Shown here in pieces: positions 15,607 to 23,080 of a stretch of DNA of 64,000 nt (within the stretch, counting starts at the first letter, position 1; every line of letters begins with the position of its first letter). Source of the DNA: Longivirga sp036510975 (GTDB taxonomy: Bacteria > Actinomycetota > Actinomycetes > S36-B12 > CAIYMF01); contig DATCCY010000125.1 of NCBI GenBank assembly GCA_036510975.1, positions 62,001-126,000 of the forward strand. Direction: 5' to 3'. Below the pieces are notes generated by a model that ran no database searches, had not been told where the DNA came from, and was given only the letters and a program-made list of their open reading frames with translations. A program made the position numbers and the translations under genes.

Positions 15607-15612
15607 AGCGTA
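15607..15612 (-). promoter_or_regulatory. -10 box, leaderless start of the hydrolase at 15600
   Basis: TACGCT on the minus strand, six bases before GTG 15600. Confidence 0.6.
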
Positions 15613-15628
15613 CGGCCCCTGCGGCCCC

Positions 15629-15692
15629 GCGAGTACCTGGCCCAGCTGCCGTTCCCAGGCGCTCGGCAGCAGCAGTTGGGCCAGGTACTCGC
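15629..15692. repeat. Inverted-repeat element, family 1, copy 1
   Basis: Arms GCGAGTACCTGGCCCA and TGGGCCAGGTACTCGC (16 bp perfect), extended by GCTGCCG/CGGCAGC, enclose a short loop. It sits between two divergent genes with leaderless promoters. A related element with the same outer arm (CGCGAGTACCTG) lies at 32623-32690, also between divergent genes. Confidence 0.88.
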
Positions 15693-15717
15693 CCGGACCC
15701 CGGGCGTCTGCGGGGTT

Positions 15718-15723
15718 TACCGT
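15718..15723 (+). promoter_or_regulatory. -10 box, leaderless start of the gene at 15730
   Basis: TACCGT six bases before GTG 15730. Confidence 0.6.
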
Positions 15724-15729
15724 GGGTGC

Positions 15730-16554
15730 GTGAGCCCGTCGAACGACATCGCACGCCTCGGCGAGCGCGTCGCCGCGCTCGTGGAGCAGGGGCTCGACGT
15801 CGCCGAGGCGTACTCCGCCGCGAAGGGGGCCGGCACCAGGGCCACGCGCGAGTACGGCAAGGCGATGGACAAGCACGCCAAGGCCGTTCGCAAGCACCAG
15901 GAGCGGGTCCAGGGGCTGCGCCGCGACGCCGTCACGATGACGGCGGTGTCCGGCGCCACCGCTGTCCTCGGCGTCATCGACGTCGCCTCGCAGGGCTCGG
16001 CGCTGCCGGGCGCCCCGTGGATGTGGCTGCTCGGGTCGGCGTTCGCCGCCGTGAGCGCGGTGCGCAACCGCTACGCCGCGTCGCACGCCGCGGCGCCCGA
16101 GCCGCCGGCCCTCGCGTCGAGCTACGCCGCGACCGACATCCGGCGCGACGCGATCGGCTGGGCCGAGGCCCAGGGACTCGCCGCCGTACGCCGTCAGCTC
16201 GTCGCCATGGTGCCGGCCGTCGCCGCGCTGCACCCGGAGGCCGGCAAGGAGCTCAAGGCCGCCGACGACGAGGCGGCACCCGCGCTCGCGGCCCAGGTCA
16301 CCCGGCTCGCCGTCCTCGACCAGGTACGCCGCGACCTCCCCGGGTCGCAGGCGGCCGCGGCGGCCGGTGAGGCGGCCGAGCTCGTGCGGGCCCGCCTCGC
16401 GGAGGGCGTCGCGGTCTACGACCGGCTGCTCGCCGCGGCGTCGACGATGCTGGCCTCGCCCGACCTCGGTCGCTCGAGCCTCGACGTCCTCGGCCCGGCC
16501 TCCGACGCCCTCACCGCCTACGCCGCCGGCCTGCGCACCGCGAGCGGGGAGTAG
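15730..16554 (+). CDS. Alanine-rich helical membrane protein, function unknown
   Basis: A 274-residue protein; GTG 15730 is fixed by the TACCGT box six bases upstream. The N-terminal 65 residues are a charged, Lys/Arg/Ala-rich amphipathic helix (KAMDKHAKAVRKHQERVQ). Two hydrophobic helices follow (about 70-85 and 96-112), then about 160 residues of Ala-rich helices, probably cytoplasmic coiled coil. Topology (helix, TM hairpin, helices) resembles actinobacterial PspM, but no pspA or clgR is nearby and no diagnostic motif is seen, so no function is assigned. Confidence 0.7.
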   Translation: MSPSNDIARLGERVAALVEQGLDVAEAYSAAKGAGTRATREYGKAMDKHAKAVRKHQERVQGLRRDAVTMTAVSGATAVLGVIDVASQGSALPGAPWMWLLGSAFAAVSAVRNRYAASHAAAPEPPALASSYAATDIRRDAIGWAEAQGLAAVRRQLVAMVPAVAALHPEAGKELKAADDEAAPALAAQVTRLAVLDQVRRDLPGSQAAAAAGEAAELVRARLAEGVAVYDRLLAAASTMLASPDLGRSSLDVLGPASDALTAYAAGLRTASGE

Positions 16555-16572
16555 CGCGCGAGGTGCCCGTCG

Positions 16573-17238
16573 TCAGAGCAGGGGCGCCGACTCGCCCGGC
16601 GCCAGCACGCGCAGACTGGATGCGGTGAGGACGTCGACGTCCGCGGGGCCGGCGTTGCGGGCCACGCCGTCGACCACGGACAGCCCGGCGTCCTCGGGCA
16701 CGCCGAGCACGGTGAAGCCCCGCTCGGCCCATCGCCAGCACTCGTCGCGGTCGTCCGGGGTGTGGTGCGGCCGCACGATGGCGTCGCCGAGCAGGCCGAG
16801 ACCGCTGGTGTCGACGACGCCGGCGTCGTTGGGGTCGGCGAACCCTGCCACGGCGATGTCCGCGCCGGCCAGCACGGCCCCGGCGCTGCTGCCGAAGTAG
16901 GGGCCGCCGCGGCGGACGTGCGCCGTCGCGAGGTCGAGGCCGCCGCGGGTCTGCAGGTGGTGCAGCAGGTCGAAGGTGTTGCCGCCCAGGACGAACACGA
17001 GGTCGTCGACGTCGAGGTCGTCGACCGTGTGCTCGGCGACGTCGCACCACAGGTCGACGCGGGGCACGTCGTAGGGGGCGAGGGACCGGCGCAGCCACAG
17101 CTCGGCCATCTCGTGCTGGGAGTCCGGCAGCGCCCACGGCCAGGCGACGACGCGCCTGCTGGGACGCAGGAACAGCCGCCACACCGCGGCCTCGTCGGCC
17201 GGTGAGCCACCGCCGCCCAGGTAGATCCGCGAGGTCAT
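16573..17238 (-). CDS. Peptidase E-like Ser peptidase (family S51)
   Basis: A 221-residue protein beginning at ATG 17238 and overlapping the holB stop by four bases. S51 features: G-G-G-N/S-rich start (IYLGGGGSP), FVLGGNTFDLLHHL, and the nucleophile elbow GPYFGSSAGAVLAG (Ser117/118), with His in RPHHTPDD. Peptidase E cleaves Asp-X dipeptides in the cytoplasm. The start of this gene within the tmk-holB operon suggests co-transcription, though it has no link to replication. Confidence 0.8.
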   Translation of the reverse strand: MTSRIYLGGGGSPADEAAVWRLFLRPSRRVVAWPWALPDSQHEMAELWLRRSLAPYDVPRVDLWCDVAEHTVDDLDVDDLVFVLGGNTFDLLHHLQTRGGLDLATAHVRRGGPYFGSSAGAVLAGADIAVAGFADPNDAGVVDTSGLGLLGDAIVRPHHTPDDRDECWRWAERGFTVLGVPEDAGLSVVDGVARNAGPADVDVLTASSLRVLAPGESAPLL

Positions 17239-18422
17239 GACGCGAGCGACGGGTCCTTGAGCGCCACCGTCAGCGACTCGAAGGCGAGCAGGGGCGCGAC
17301 GTTGGCCTCGAGCAGGTTGCGGGTGCGCTCGAGGGCGTCGACCCTGCGCAGGGTGTCCTCGGGCGTGGACTCGGCCGCGACCCGCTCGAGCTGGAGGTGC
17401 ATCTCGTCGTTCACGAGCTCGGAGGCGGCGGCCATCTGCAGCACCAGGACGTCGCGGTAGAAGGCGATGAGGTCGACGATCGCCCGGTCGAGCTGGTCGC
17501 GCACGACCCGGCGACGCCGCCGCTTCTGCCTGTCCTCCAAGGCTTTCACGGCGCCCTTGGCTCGGCGTTCGACCGTCCCGATGCCTCGTCCTTCCGCGCC
17601 CTCGCCATACGCCGCGCGCAGCGCCTTCATCTCGCTCTCCTCGAGCGGGTCGCAGATCGACGCGGCGTCGTCGTTGACGGTGGAGACGAGGTCGGCCGCG
17701 AGCGCGAGGCAGGAGCCGAGGTCGGTGATCTGGGTGGGGATGCGCAGCACGTCCTGGCGACGCAGCCGAGCGGACTCGTCGGTGGCCAGCGCGCGCGCCC
17801 GGCCGATGTGGCCCTGCGCCGCGCGCGAGGCGAACGCCGCCATCGCGGGGTCGACGCCGAACACCGCGGTGAGCGCCGCCGCGACCTCGGCGGTCGAGGG
17901 CGTGGCGAGCATGAGGTGGCGGCAGCGGGAGCGGATGGTCGGCAGGACGTCCTCGGTGCTCGGGGCGCAGAGCACCCAGACGGTGCCGGGCGTGGGTTCC
18001 TCGATGCTCTTGAGCAGCGTGTTGGCGCTCTCCGCGTTGAGCCGGTCGGCGTCCTCGAGGACGAAGACGTGCCACGGCGCACGCGAGGGCGACATCGCCG
18101 AGCGGTGCACGAGCTCGCGGGTCTCGGCGACGGAGTAGGTGACCGACTCGGGCACGACGTGCTCGACGTCGACGTGGGCGGAGTGCCGCACGGCGACGCA
18201 GTCGGCGCAGGTGCCGCAACCGCCGTTCGGGCACACCAGCGCGGCGGCGAACGCCAGCGCCGCGGTGGAACGGCCCGAGCCGGGCGGCCCGGTGATGAGC
18301 CAGGCGTGCGTCATCGCGGTCGAGGGCAGCCCGGCGCGGGCCGCGGGGGCGTCGGCGGCCGCGTCGCGCAGCCGCGCCACGGCGTGGTCCTGGCCGACGA
18401 GGTCGGTGAAGACGTCGGTCAT
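17235..18422 (-). CDS. holB: DNA polymerase III subunit delta'
   Basis: A 395-residue clamp-loader subunit. Walker A-type GPPGSGRST, four zinc-binding cysteines (CPNGGCGTCADC), Walker B-like FVLEDADRL, and the SRC motif (IRSRCRHL) are visible. Delta' lacks efficient ATPase but provides the SRC arginine finger to the gamma/tau subunits in loading the beta clamp. ATG 18422 overlaps the tmk stop by four bases (ATGA), so tmk-holB-peptidase E form one translationally coupled run. The C-terminal part is longer and more basic (KRRRRRVVRDQ) than in E. coli, as usual for actinobacteria. Confidence 0.93.
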   Translation of the reverse strand: MTDVFTDLVGQDHAVARLRDAAADAPAARAGLPSTAMTHAWLITGPPGSGRSTAALAFAAALVCPNGGCGTCADCVAVRHSAHVDVEHVVPESVTYSVAETRELVHRSAMSPSRAPWHVFVLEDADRLNAESANTLLKSIEEPTPGTVWVLCAPSTEDVLPTIRSRCRHLMLATPSTAEVAAALTAVFGVDPAMAAFASRAAQGHIGRARALATDESARLRRQDVLRIPTQITDLGSCLALAADLVSTVNDDAASICDPLEESEMKALRAAYGEGAEGRGIGTVERRAKGAVKALEDRQKRRRRRVVRDQLDRAIVDLIAFYRDVLVLQMAAASELVNDEMHLQLERVAAESTPEDTLRRVDALERTRNLLEANVAPLLAFESLTVALKDPSLAS

Positions 18423-19051
18423 CCCACCGGCCGCTCGGCGAGCAGGGAGTCGACCCGGGCGCGTACCGCGGCGGAGATCTCGCGCCGGTCGGCCGAGGCG
18501 GACAGGACCAGGTAGCGGTCTGGGTCGCCGTCGGCGAGGGCGTGGAAGGCCGCCACGACGCTGCGGTGGAACTCCTCCGGCTCGGACTCGAGCCGGTCGG
18601 GCGCCGAGCCGAGGCGGGACAGCCCCGTGCCGGCCTCGACGTCGAGCAGCACGGTGAGGTCGGGCAGCAGCGAGCGGGTGGCCCACAGGTTGATCTCGCC
18701 GATCACGTCGGGCCCGAGGCCGCGACCGACCCCCTGGTAGGCCACGGAGGAGTCGATGTAGCGGTCGGTGATGACGACCGCCCCGCGCTCGAGCGCGGGG
18801 CGGACGAGCCGCGCGACGTGCTCGGCGCGGGACGCGGCGTACAGCAGCGCCTCGGCGCGGGGGTCGAGGCCGACGAACTCGGGGGTGAGGACGACGTGGC
18901 GGATCGCCTCGGCCGCCGGGGTCCCGCCCGGCTCGCGGGTGAGGACGACCTCGTGGCCGGCCTCGAGCAGCGCCTCGGCGAGCGCCCGCGCCTGGGTCGA
19001 CTTGCCGGCGCCGTCGCCGCCCTCGAACGCGACGAAGAGTCCGGTGGCCAC
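18419..19051 (-). CDS. tmk: Thymidylate kinase (dTMP kinase)
   Basis: A 210-residue kinase making dTDP from dTMP. P-loop FEGGDGAGKST at residues 8-18, the DR(Y) motif TDRYIDSSVAYQG, and the LLPDLTVLLDV strand are typical. GTG 19051 is supported by TAGGGT seven bases upstream (minus strand), suggesting a leaderless mRNA. It is the first gene of the tmk-holB-peptidase E operon. An inverted-repeat element lies just upstream, between it and the end of the ABC permease gene. Confidence 0.93.
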   Translation of the reverse strand: MATGLFVAFEGGDGAGKSTQARALAEALLEAGHEVVLTREPGGTPAAEAIRHVVLTPEFVGLDPRAEALLYAASRAEHVARLVRPALERGAVVITDRYIDSSVAYQGVGRGLGPDVIGEINLWATRSLLPDLTVLLDVEAGTGLSRLGSAPDRLESEPEEFHRSVVAAFHALADGDPDRYLVLSASADRREISAAVRARVDSLLAERPVG

Positions 19052-19058
19052 GGACCCG

Positions 19059-19064
19059 ACCCTA
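19059..19064 (-). promoter_or_regulatory. -10 box, leaderless start of tmk
   Basis: TAGGGT on the minus strand, seven bases before GTG 19051. Confidence 0.5.
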
Positions 19065-19103
19065 CGACGCCGCCCCGACGCCCCCACCCCCGAGCGCCTG
19101 TTC

Positions 19104-19161
19104 CCCACCTATCTGTCGTTACCGGGGGTCCTGACGGCCCGGGAAACAGCAGATAGGTGGG
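19104..19161. repeat. Inverted-repeat element, family 2, copy 1
   Basis: CCCACCTATCTGTCGTTACCGGG pairs with a near-exact complement ending GATAGGTGGG at 19161 (arms about 20 bp, few mismatches). The following bases (ACAAGGAGGCGGGTCAGG) are also conserved in copy 2 at 59360-59419. It lies just past the stop codon of the permease gene and may end its transcription. Confidence 0.88.
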
Positions 19162-19176
19162 CAACAAGGAGGCGGG

Positions 19177-20034
19177 TCAGGCGTCGCGCTTCATCAGCGC
19201 CCAGGTGGCGCTCCCCACGGCCAGGACCACCCAGAGGACGAAGACGGCCAGGCCGGCGCCGTAGGAGAGCATCGAGTCGACCGGCTCGACGCTGGTGAAG
19301 GACAGCCCGGCGTTGGACGGGAGGTACCTCAGGACCGAGTCCCAGCTGGCCGGGAGCAGAGCGCTGGCCAGGGTCGGCAGGAACAGGATCCCTCCGATGA
19401 GGACACCGAGACCGGCACCGACGCTGCGCAGCAGGATCCCGAGGCACAGGCCGATCACGCCGATGCCGACCAGGTAGCCGATCGTGCCGAGGACCGCTCC
19501 GGCCACGCCGACGGCCGACCACGTCGTGCTCGCCACCCCGGCAGAGGTGAGGATCGCCGTCCCTGCGAAGAACGAGACGAGAACGCTGACCAGGACGGCG
19601 GGCACGAGCAGCGCCAGGAAGGTGAGCACCTTGCCGAGCAGCACGGGCCACCGGCGGGGTACGACGGCGATGCTCGTGCGGATCAGTCCGGACGAGTACT
19701 CCCGCGCGCCGACCAGCACGCCCATCACAGCCACGATGATGATGCCGAAGTTGGCGCCGGTGAGGACAGTGTCCACGGGGCTGGCCCCGGCGAAGGTCGG
19801 GCCGCCGCCTTGGGTCGACACCGACCCCGTCGCGACTGCGGCCGAGACGAGGCCGAAGGCGACGATCGAGACGACCAGGCCGCCGAGCATGATCCAGGTG
19901 GAGCGCAGCGAGCGGAGCTTGATCCACTCGCTGCGCACCACGCGGGGCAGGGTCGTGCAGGGTGCACCAGGCGCAACGTGAGTCGACGTGAGCGGTCGTA
20001 CGTCGCGGTCAGGGGTGACGACGGTGGTGGACAT
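19177..20034 (-). CDS. ABC transporter permease (ABC-2 type)
   Basis: A 285-residue integral membrane protein. After a 30-residue cytoplasmic start comes R-S-E-W-I-K-L-R-S-L-R-S-T, a common entry motif of ABC-2 permeases, then six hydrophobic segments (about 47-70, 95-113, 143-165, 180-200, 205-225, 255-278) with GAREYSSGLIRTSI between the second and third. The start codon shares one base with the stop of the ATPase gene (TGATG), so the two are translated together as an exporter. Substrate is unknown; regulation by the adjacent NarL-type system is possible. Confidence 0.85.
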   Translation of the reverse strand: MSTTVVTPDRDVRPLTSTHVAPGAPCTTLPRVVRSEWIKLRSLRSTWIMLGGLVVSIVAFGLVSAAVATGSVSTQGGGPTFAGASPVDTVLTGANFGIIIVAVMGVLVGAREYSSGLIRTSIAVVPRRWPVLLGKVLTFLALLVPAVLVSVLVSFFAGTAILTSAGVASTTWSAVGVAGAVLGTIGYLVGIGVIGLCLGILLRSVGAGLGVLIGGILFLPTLASALLPASWDSVLRYLPSNAGLSFTSVEPVDSMLSYGAGLAVFVLWVVLAVGSATWALMKRDA

Positions 20035-20975
20035 CAGGCTGCCTTCCGGTCGGACGGGGAGGTGGAGGTGGCGACCGAGCCGTGGAACTCCACGGCGTCG
20101 CGGGTGAGCTCCATGAACGCCTGCTCGAGGGAGGCCTCGACGTTCGTGAGCTCGTGGAGGGTCAGGCCGTGCTCGGCCGCGACGTCTCCCACGCGTGCTG
20201 CGCTGACGCCCTCGATGTCGAGCACGCCCGGCTCGGCCGACGTGATGGACACGCCGTCGTCGGCCAGCAGGTTGCGCAGCGAGGTCGCGTGCGGCGAGAC
20301 GACCCGAACGTGGTTCGAAGACGAGGCCGCGATGAAGTCGGCCATCGAGGTGTCCGCGATGATCCGGCCGCGGCCGATCACGACGAGGTGCTCGGCGGTC
20401 TGCTCCATCTCGCTCATGAGGTGGGAGGACAGGAAGACCGTGCGGCCCTCTGCGGCGAGGTCCTTGAGCAGGGTGCGGATCCAGAGGATGCCGTCCGGGT
20501 CCAGCCCGTTCACCGGCTCGTCGAGGAGCACGATGCGCGGGTCGGCGAGCAGCGCCGAGGCGATACCGAGGCGCTGGCCCATGCCCAGCGAGAACCCGCC
20601 GGCCGGTTTCCTCGCCACGTCGGCGAGTCCCACGACCTCGAGCAGCTCGTCGACGCGCGGGGCGCCGATGCCGACCGTGGCGCCGAGGGCGAGCAGGTGG
20701 TTGCGCGCCGAGCGGCCCTTGTCGACCGCCTTCGCCTCGAGCAGCGCACCGAGCTCGGCGAGCGGCGCGGGGGAGGTCGTGTAGCTGCGGCCGTCGACGA
20801 GCGCCTCCCCGGAGGTGGGACGATCCAGGCCGAGGATCATGCGCATCGTCGTGGACTTGCCGGCCCCGTTCGGGCCGAGGAACCCGGTGACGACGCCGGG
20901 GCGGACGGTGAAGCTGATGTGGTCGACGGCGACGGTGTCGCCGTAGCGCTTGGTGAGCTCGTGGACTTCCAGCAT
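20034..20975 (-). CDS. ABC transporter ATP-binding protein
   Basis: A 313-residue ATPase. Walker A FLGPNGAGKST, signature FSLGMGQRLGIA (SLGMGQ variant of LSGGQ), Walker B RIVLLDEPVNGLDP and the H-loop SSHLMSEM are all intact, followed by a C-terminal extension of about 90 residues typical of DrrA/BcrA-type exporters. The SLGM(G/K)Q form of the signature is usual in that class. It energises the permease encoded next to it. First gene of the pair, reading toward 19177. Confidence 0.92.
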   Translation of the reverse strand: MLEVHELTKRYGDTVAVDHISFTVRPGVVTGFLGPNGAGKSTTMRMILGLDRPTSGEALVDGRSYTTSPAPLAELGALLEAKAVDKGRSARNHLLALGATVGIGAPRVDELLEVVGLADVARKPAGGFSLGMGQRLGIASALLADPRIVLLDEPVNGLDPDGILWIRTLLKDLAAEGRTVFLSSHLMSEMEQTAEHLVVIGRGRIIADTSMADFIAASSSNHVRVVSPHATSLRNLLADDGVSITSAEPGVLDIEGVSAARVGDVAAEHGLTLHELTNVEASLEQAFMELTRDAVEFHGSVATSTSPSDRKAA

Positions 20976-21102
20976 GAGGTGCTCCTGCGGGTGATGTGGT
21001 GTGCCGTGCCACCACGTTCTCCCGCGCCGCTGCGACGCGTCGTCGTCCCGCTGCCGACACCCGCACCTACGACGGAGGCAGTATGCCGACTCGCCGTCGA
21101 CC

Positions 21103-21780
21103 TCAGTCGGGGTCGCCAGCGCGGACGAGTCCGGTCCGGTAGGCGATCACGACGAGCTGGGCGCGGTCGCGCACACCGAGCTTGGTCATCGCGCGGTTTA
21201 CGTGGGTCTTCGCCGTGAGCGGGGAGAGGAAGAGCCGCGCCGCGATGTCGTCGTTGGTGAGGCCGTGCGCCACGAGCGCGACCACCTCGCGCTCGCGCTC
21301 GGTGAGGACGTCGAGGTCCGCGCCGACGAGGTCGGGAGCGCCGTCGGTCGGCGCCGCGAGAAGACGGTCGATGAGGCCGCGGGTAGCCTTCGGCGACAGC
21401 AGCGCCTCACCCGAGGCCACGACCCGGATCGCGTCGAGCAGCTCCACCGGCTCCACACCCTTGCCGAGGAACCCGCTCGCCCCGGCGCGCAGCGCCGCGA
21501 GCACGAGGTCGTCCTCCTCGAACGTGGTGAGCACGAGGACCTTGACGTCGACGAGCTCGGCGTCACCCGTGATGAGCCCGGTGGCGGAGATCCCGTCGGT
21601 GCCGGGCATGCGGATGTCCATGAGCACGACGTCAGGACGCGTCTCGCGCGCCTGCCCGAGCGCGTCCTCGCCGTCGACCGCCTCCCCCACGACCTCCATG
21701 TCGGCCGCGCTGCGCACGAGCGCGGCGAACCCCGCGCGGATGAGCGCCTGGTCGTCGGCCAGCAGCACGCGGATGCTCAC
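21103..21780 (-). CDS. NarL/FixJ-type response regulator
   Basis: A 225-residue regulator. Receiver domain with acidic pocket (LLADD), phospho-acceptor Asp55 in MDIRMPG, and Lys in GKGVEP; C-terminal LuxR-type helix-turn-helix (LTEREREVVALVAHGLTNDDIA...SPLTAKTHVNRAMTKLG). GTG 21780 overlaps the kinase stop by four bases, making a standard co-translated pair. Likely targets are its own operon or the nearby ABC exporter, as is common for this subtype; not shown by the sequence. Confidence 0.92.
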   Translation of the reverse strand: MSIRVLLADDQALIRAGFAALVRSAADMEVVGEAVDGEDALGQARETRPDVVLMDIRMPGTDGISATGLITGDAELVDVKVLVLTTFEEDDLVLAALRAGASGFLGKGVEPVELLDAIRVVASGEALLSPKATRGLIDRLLAAPTDGAPDLVGADLDVLTEREREVVALVAHGLTNDDIAARLFLSPLTAKTHVNRAMTKLGVRDRAQLVVIAYRTGLVRAGDPD

Positions 21781-22973
21781 GCGAGGCTCCGCTGGTACGC
21801 CGAGGCCACGTCCGCGCTGCCGAGGGGCAGCTCCGCGTGCACGCCGAACCTGGCCTCGCCGAGCGGACCGGCCTCGAGCGTGCCGCCGACGGACGCGACC
21901 CGCTCGCGCATCCCGACGAGCCCGTGCCCCTGACCGCTCACGGCTGCCTCCGCAGCGACCGGGTTCACGACGTCGAGCACCAGCGAGTCGGCGCGGTAAT
22001 CCACCGTCACCTCGGCCGAGCCGAGCCCGTGCTTGCCCGCGTTGGTGAGCGCCTCCTGCACGAGACGGTAGGCCGTGAGGTCGACGCCCGGCGCGAGGTC
22101 GCGGGGTGAGCCGACGACCCGCCACGAGACCGTGAGCCCGGACCGGCGTACCGACTCGACGAGCGCGTCGGCCTGGGCGAGCCCGGGCGCGGGGGCCGTA
22201 TCCGGCGCGGCCTCGGACGTGCGCAGCAGGCCGAGGATCGTCGCCATCTCGGAGAGCACCACGGCGCTCGCGTCGCGCACGTGACCGAGGGCGACCTCGG
22301 CCGCGTCGGGGTCGGAGTGCACGAGGTGCCGCGCTACGCCGGACTGCACGTTGATCACCGAGATGTGGTGCGCGACGACGTCGTGCAGCTCGCGCGCGAT
22401 GCGCAGCCGCTCCTCGGTCACGCGACGCTGCGCCTCCTCCTCGCGGGTCTGCTCGGCCCGCCGGGCACGCTCCTCCGCGGCGATGACGAGCTGTCGCTGC
22501 GTGCCTACGGCGATGCCGATCGCGCACGCCATGGCGCTCACGGCGAGCAACGTGTAGGTCGAGTCGCCGAAGAGGTCCTCACCGGTGACGAGGCGGTAGG
22601 TCACGACGAAGACGAGCGCCGTCGCGGCCGCGCACAGCAGGGCGGTCCGGCGCGGGCGCAGGGTGGCCACGGTGTAGAGGGCGATCATCGCCGGTGCGAC
22701 GGTCTGGGACGGACCGCCGCTGATCACGATCCCGAGCGCGCCGACGACCACGGTGACGGCCCAGACGGCCATCGGGGCACGCCGTCGCCACACCAGGACG
22801 AGACAGCTGATGACGACCGGTAGGTAGGCAGCCGGGGTCTGGCCGTGCGGACCGGTGTTGCGCGGGTCGGGCTGCCCGAGCAGGCCGAGCAGGAGGACGA
22901 CCGCCGCGAGGACCGAGTCGAAGACGAACGGCCGGGCGCGCATCCACGCGCGTGCGTCCGCCCACCAGGTCAC
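21777..22973 (-). CDS. Sensor histidine kinase, NarL-partner (HisKA_3) type
   Basis: A 398-residue kinase. Five or six membrane helices occupy residues 15-160 with no large sensor loop, then a short coiled coil and the HisKA_3 dimerisation segment RELHDVVAHHIS (His197), and a compact HATPase with N box (QEALTNAGKHG) and G box (GQGHGLVGMRERV). GTG 22973 is set by TACAGT exactly six bases upstream. Pairs with the response regulator whose start overlaps its stop. The stimulus may be an envelope or membrane signal, inferred from the intramembrane design. Confidence 0.92.
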   Translation of the reverse strand: MTWWADARAWMRARPFVFDSVLAAVVLLLGLLGQPDPRNTGPHGQTPAAYLPVVISCLVLVWRRRAPMAVWAVTVVVGALGIVISGGPSQTVAPAMIALYTVATLRPRRTALLCAAATALVFVVTYRLVTGEDLFGDSTYTLLAVSAMACAIGIAVGTQRQLVIAAEERARRAEQTREEEAQRRVTEERLRIARELHDVVAHHISVINVQSGVARHLVHSDPDAAEVALGHVRDASAVVLSEMATILGLLRTSEAAPDTAPAPGLAQADALVESVRRSGLTVSWRVVGSPRDLAPGVDLTAYRLVQEALTNAGKHGLGSAEVTVDYRADSLVLDVVNPVAAEAAVSGQGHGLVGMRERVASVGGTLEAGPLGEARFGVHAELPLGSADVASAYQRSLA

Positions 22974-22979
22974 GGCGCC

Positions 22980-22985
22980 ACTGTA
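22980..22985 (-). promoter_or_regulatory. -10 box, leaderless start of the histidine kinase
   Basis: TACAGT on the minus strand, six bases before GTG 22973. Confidence 0.6.
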
Positions 22986-23061
22986 GGCGGGGTGACCTAG
23001 TGGGCGCGTCCGCCGAGCGCCGTACCAACGACCTACTGCGCCCGCAGTACGACGGGGCTCC

Positions 23062-23080
23062 ACCCCCCTTGAGCGGGGGT
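23062..23080 (-). terminator. Terminator-like hairpin after topA
   Basis: ACCCCC...GGGGGT with a six-base loop begins at the topA stop codon. It has no U run, as is usual in actinobacteria. Confidence 0.5.
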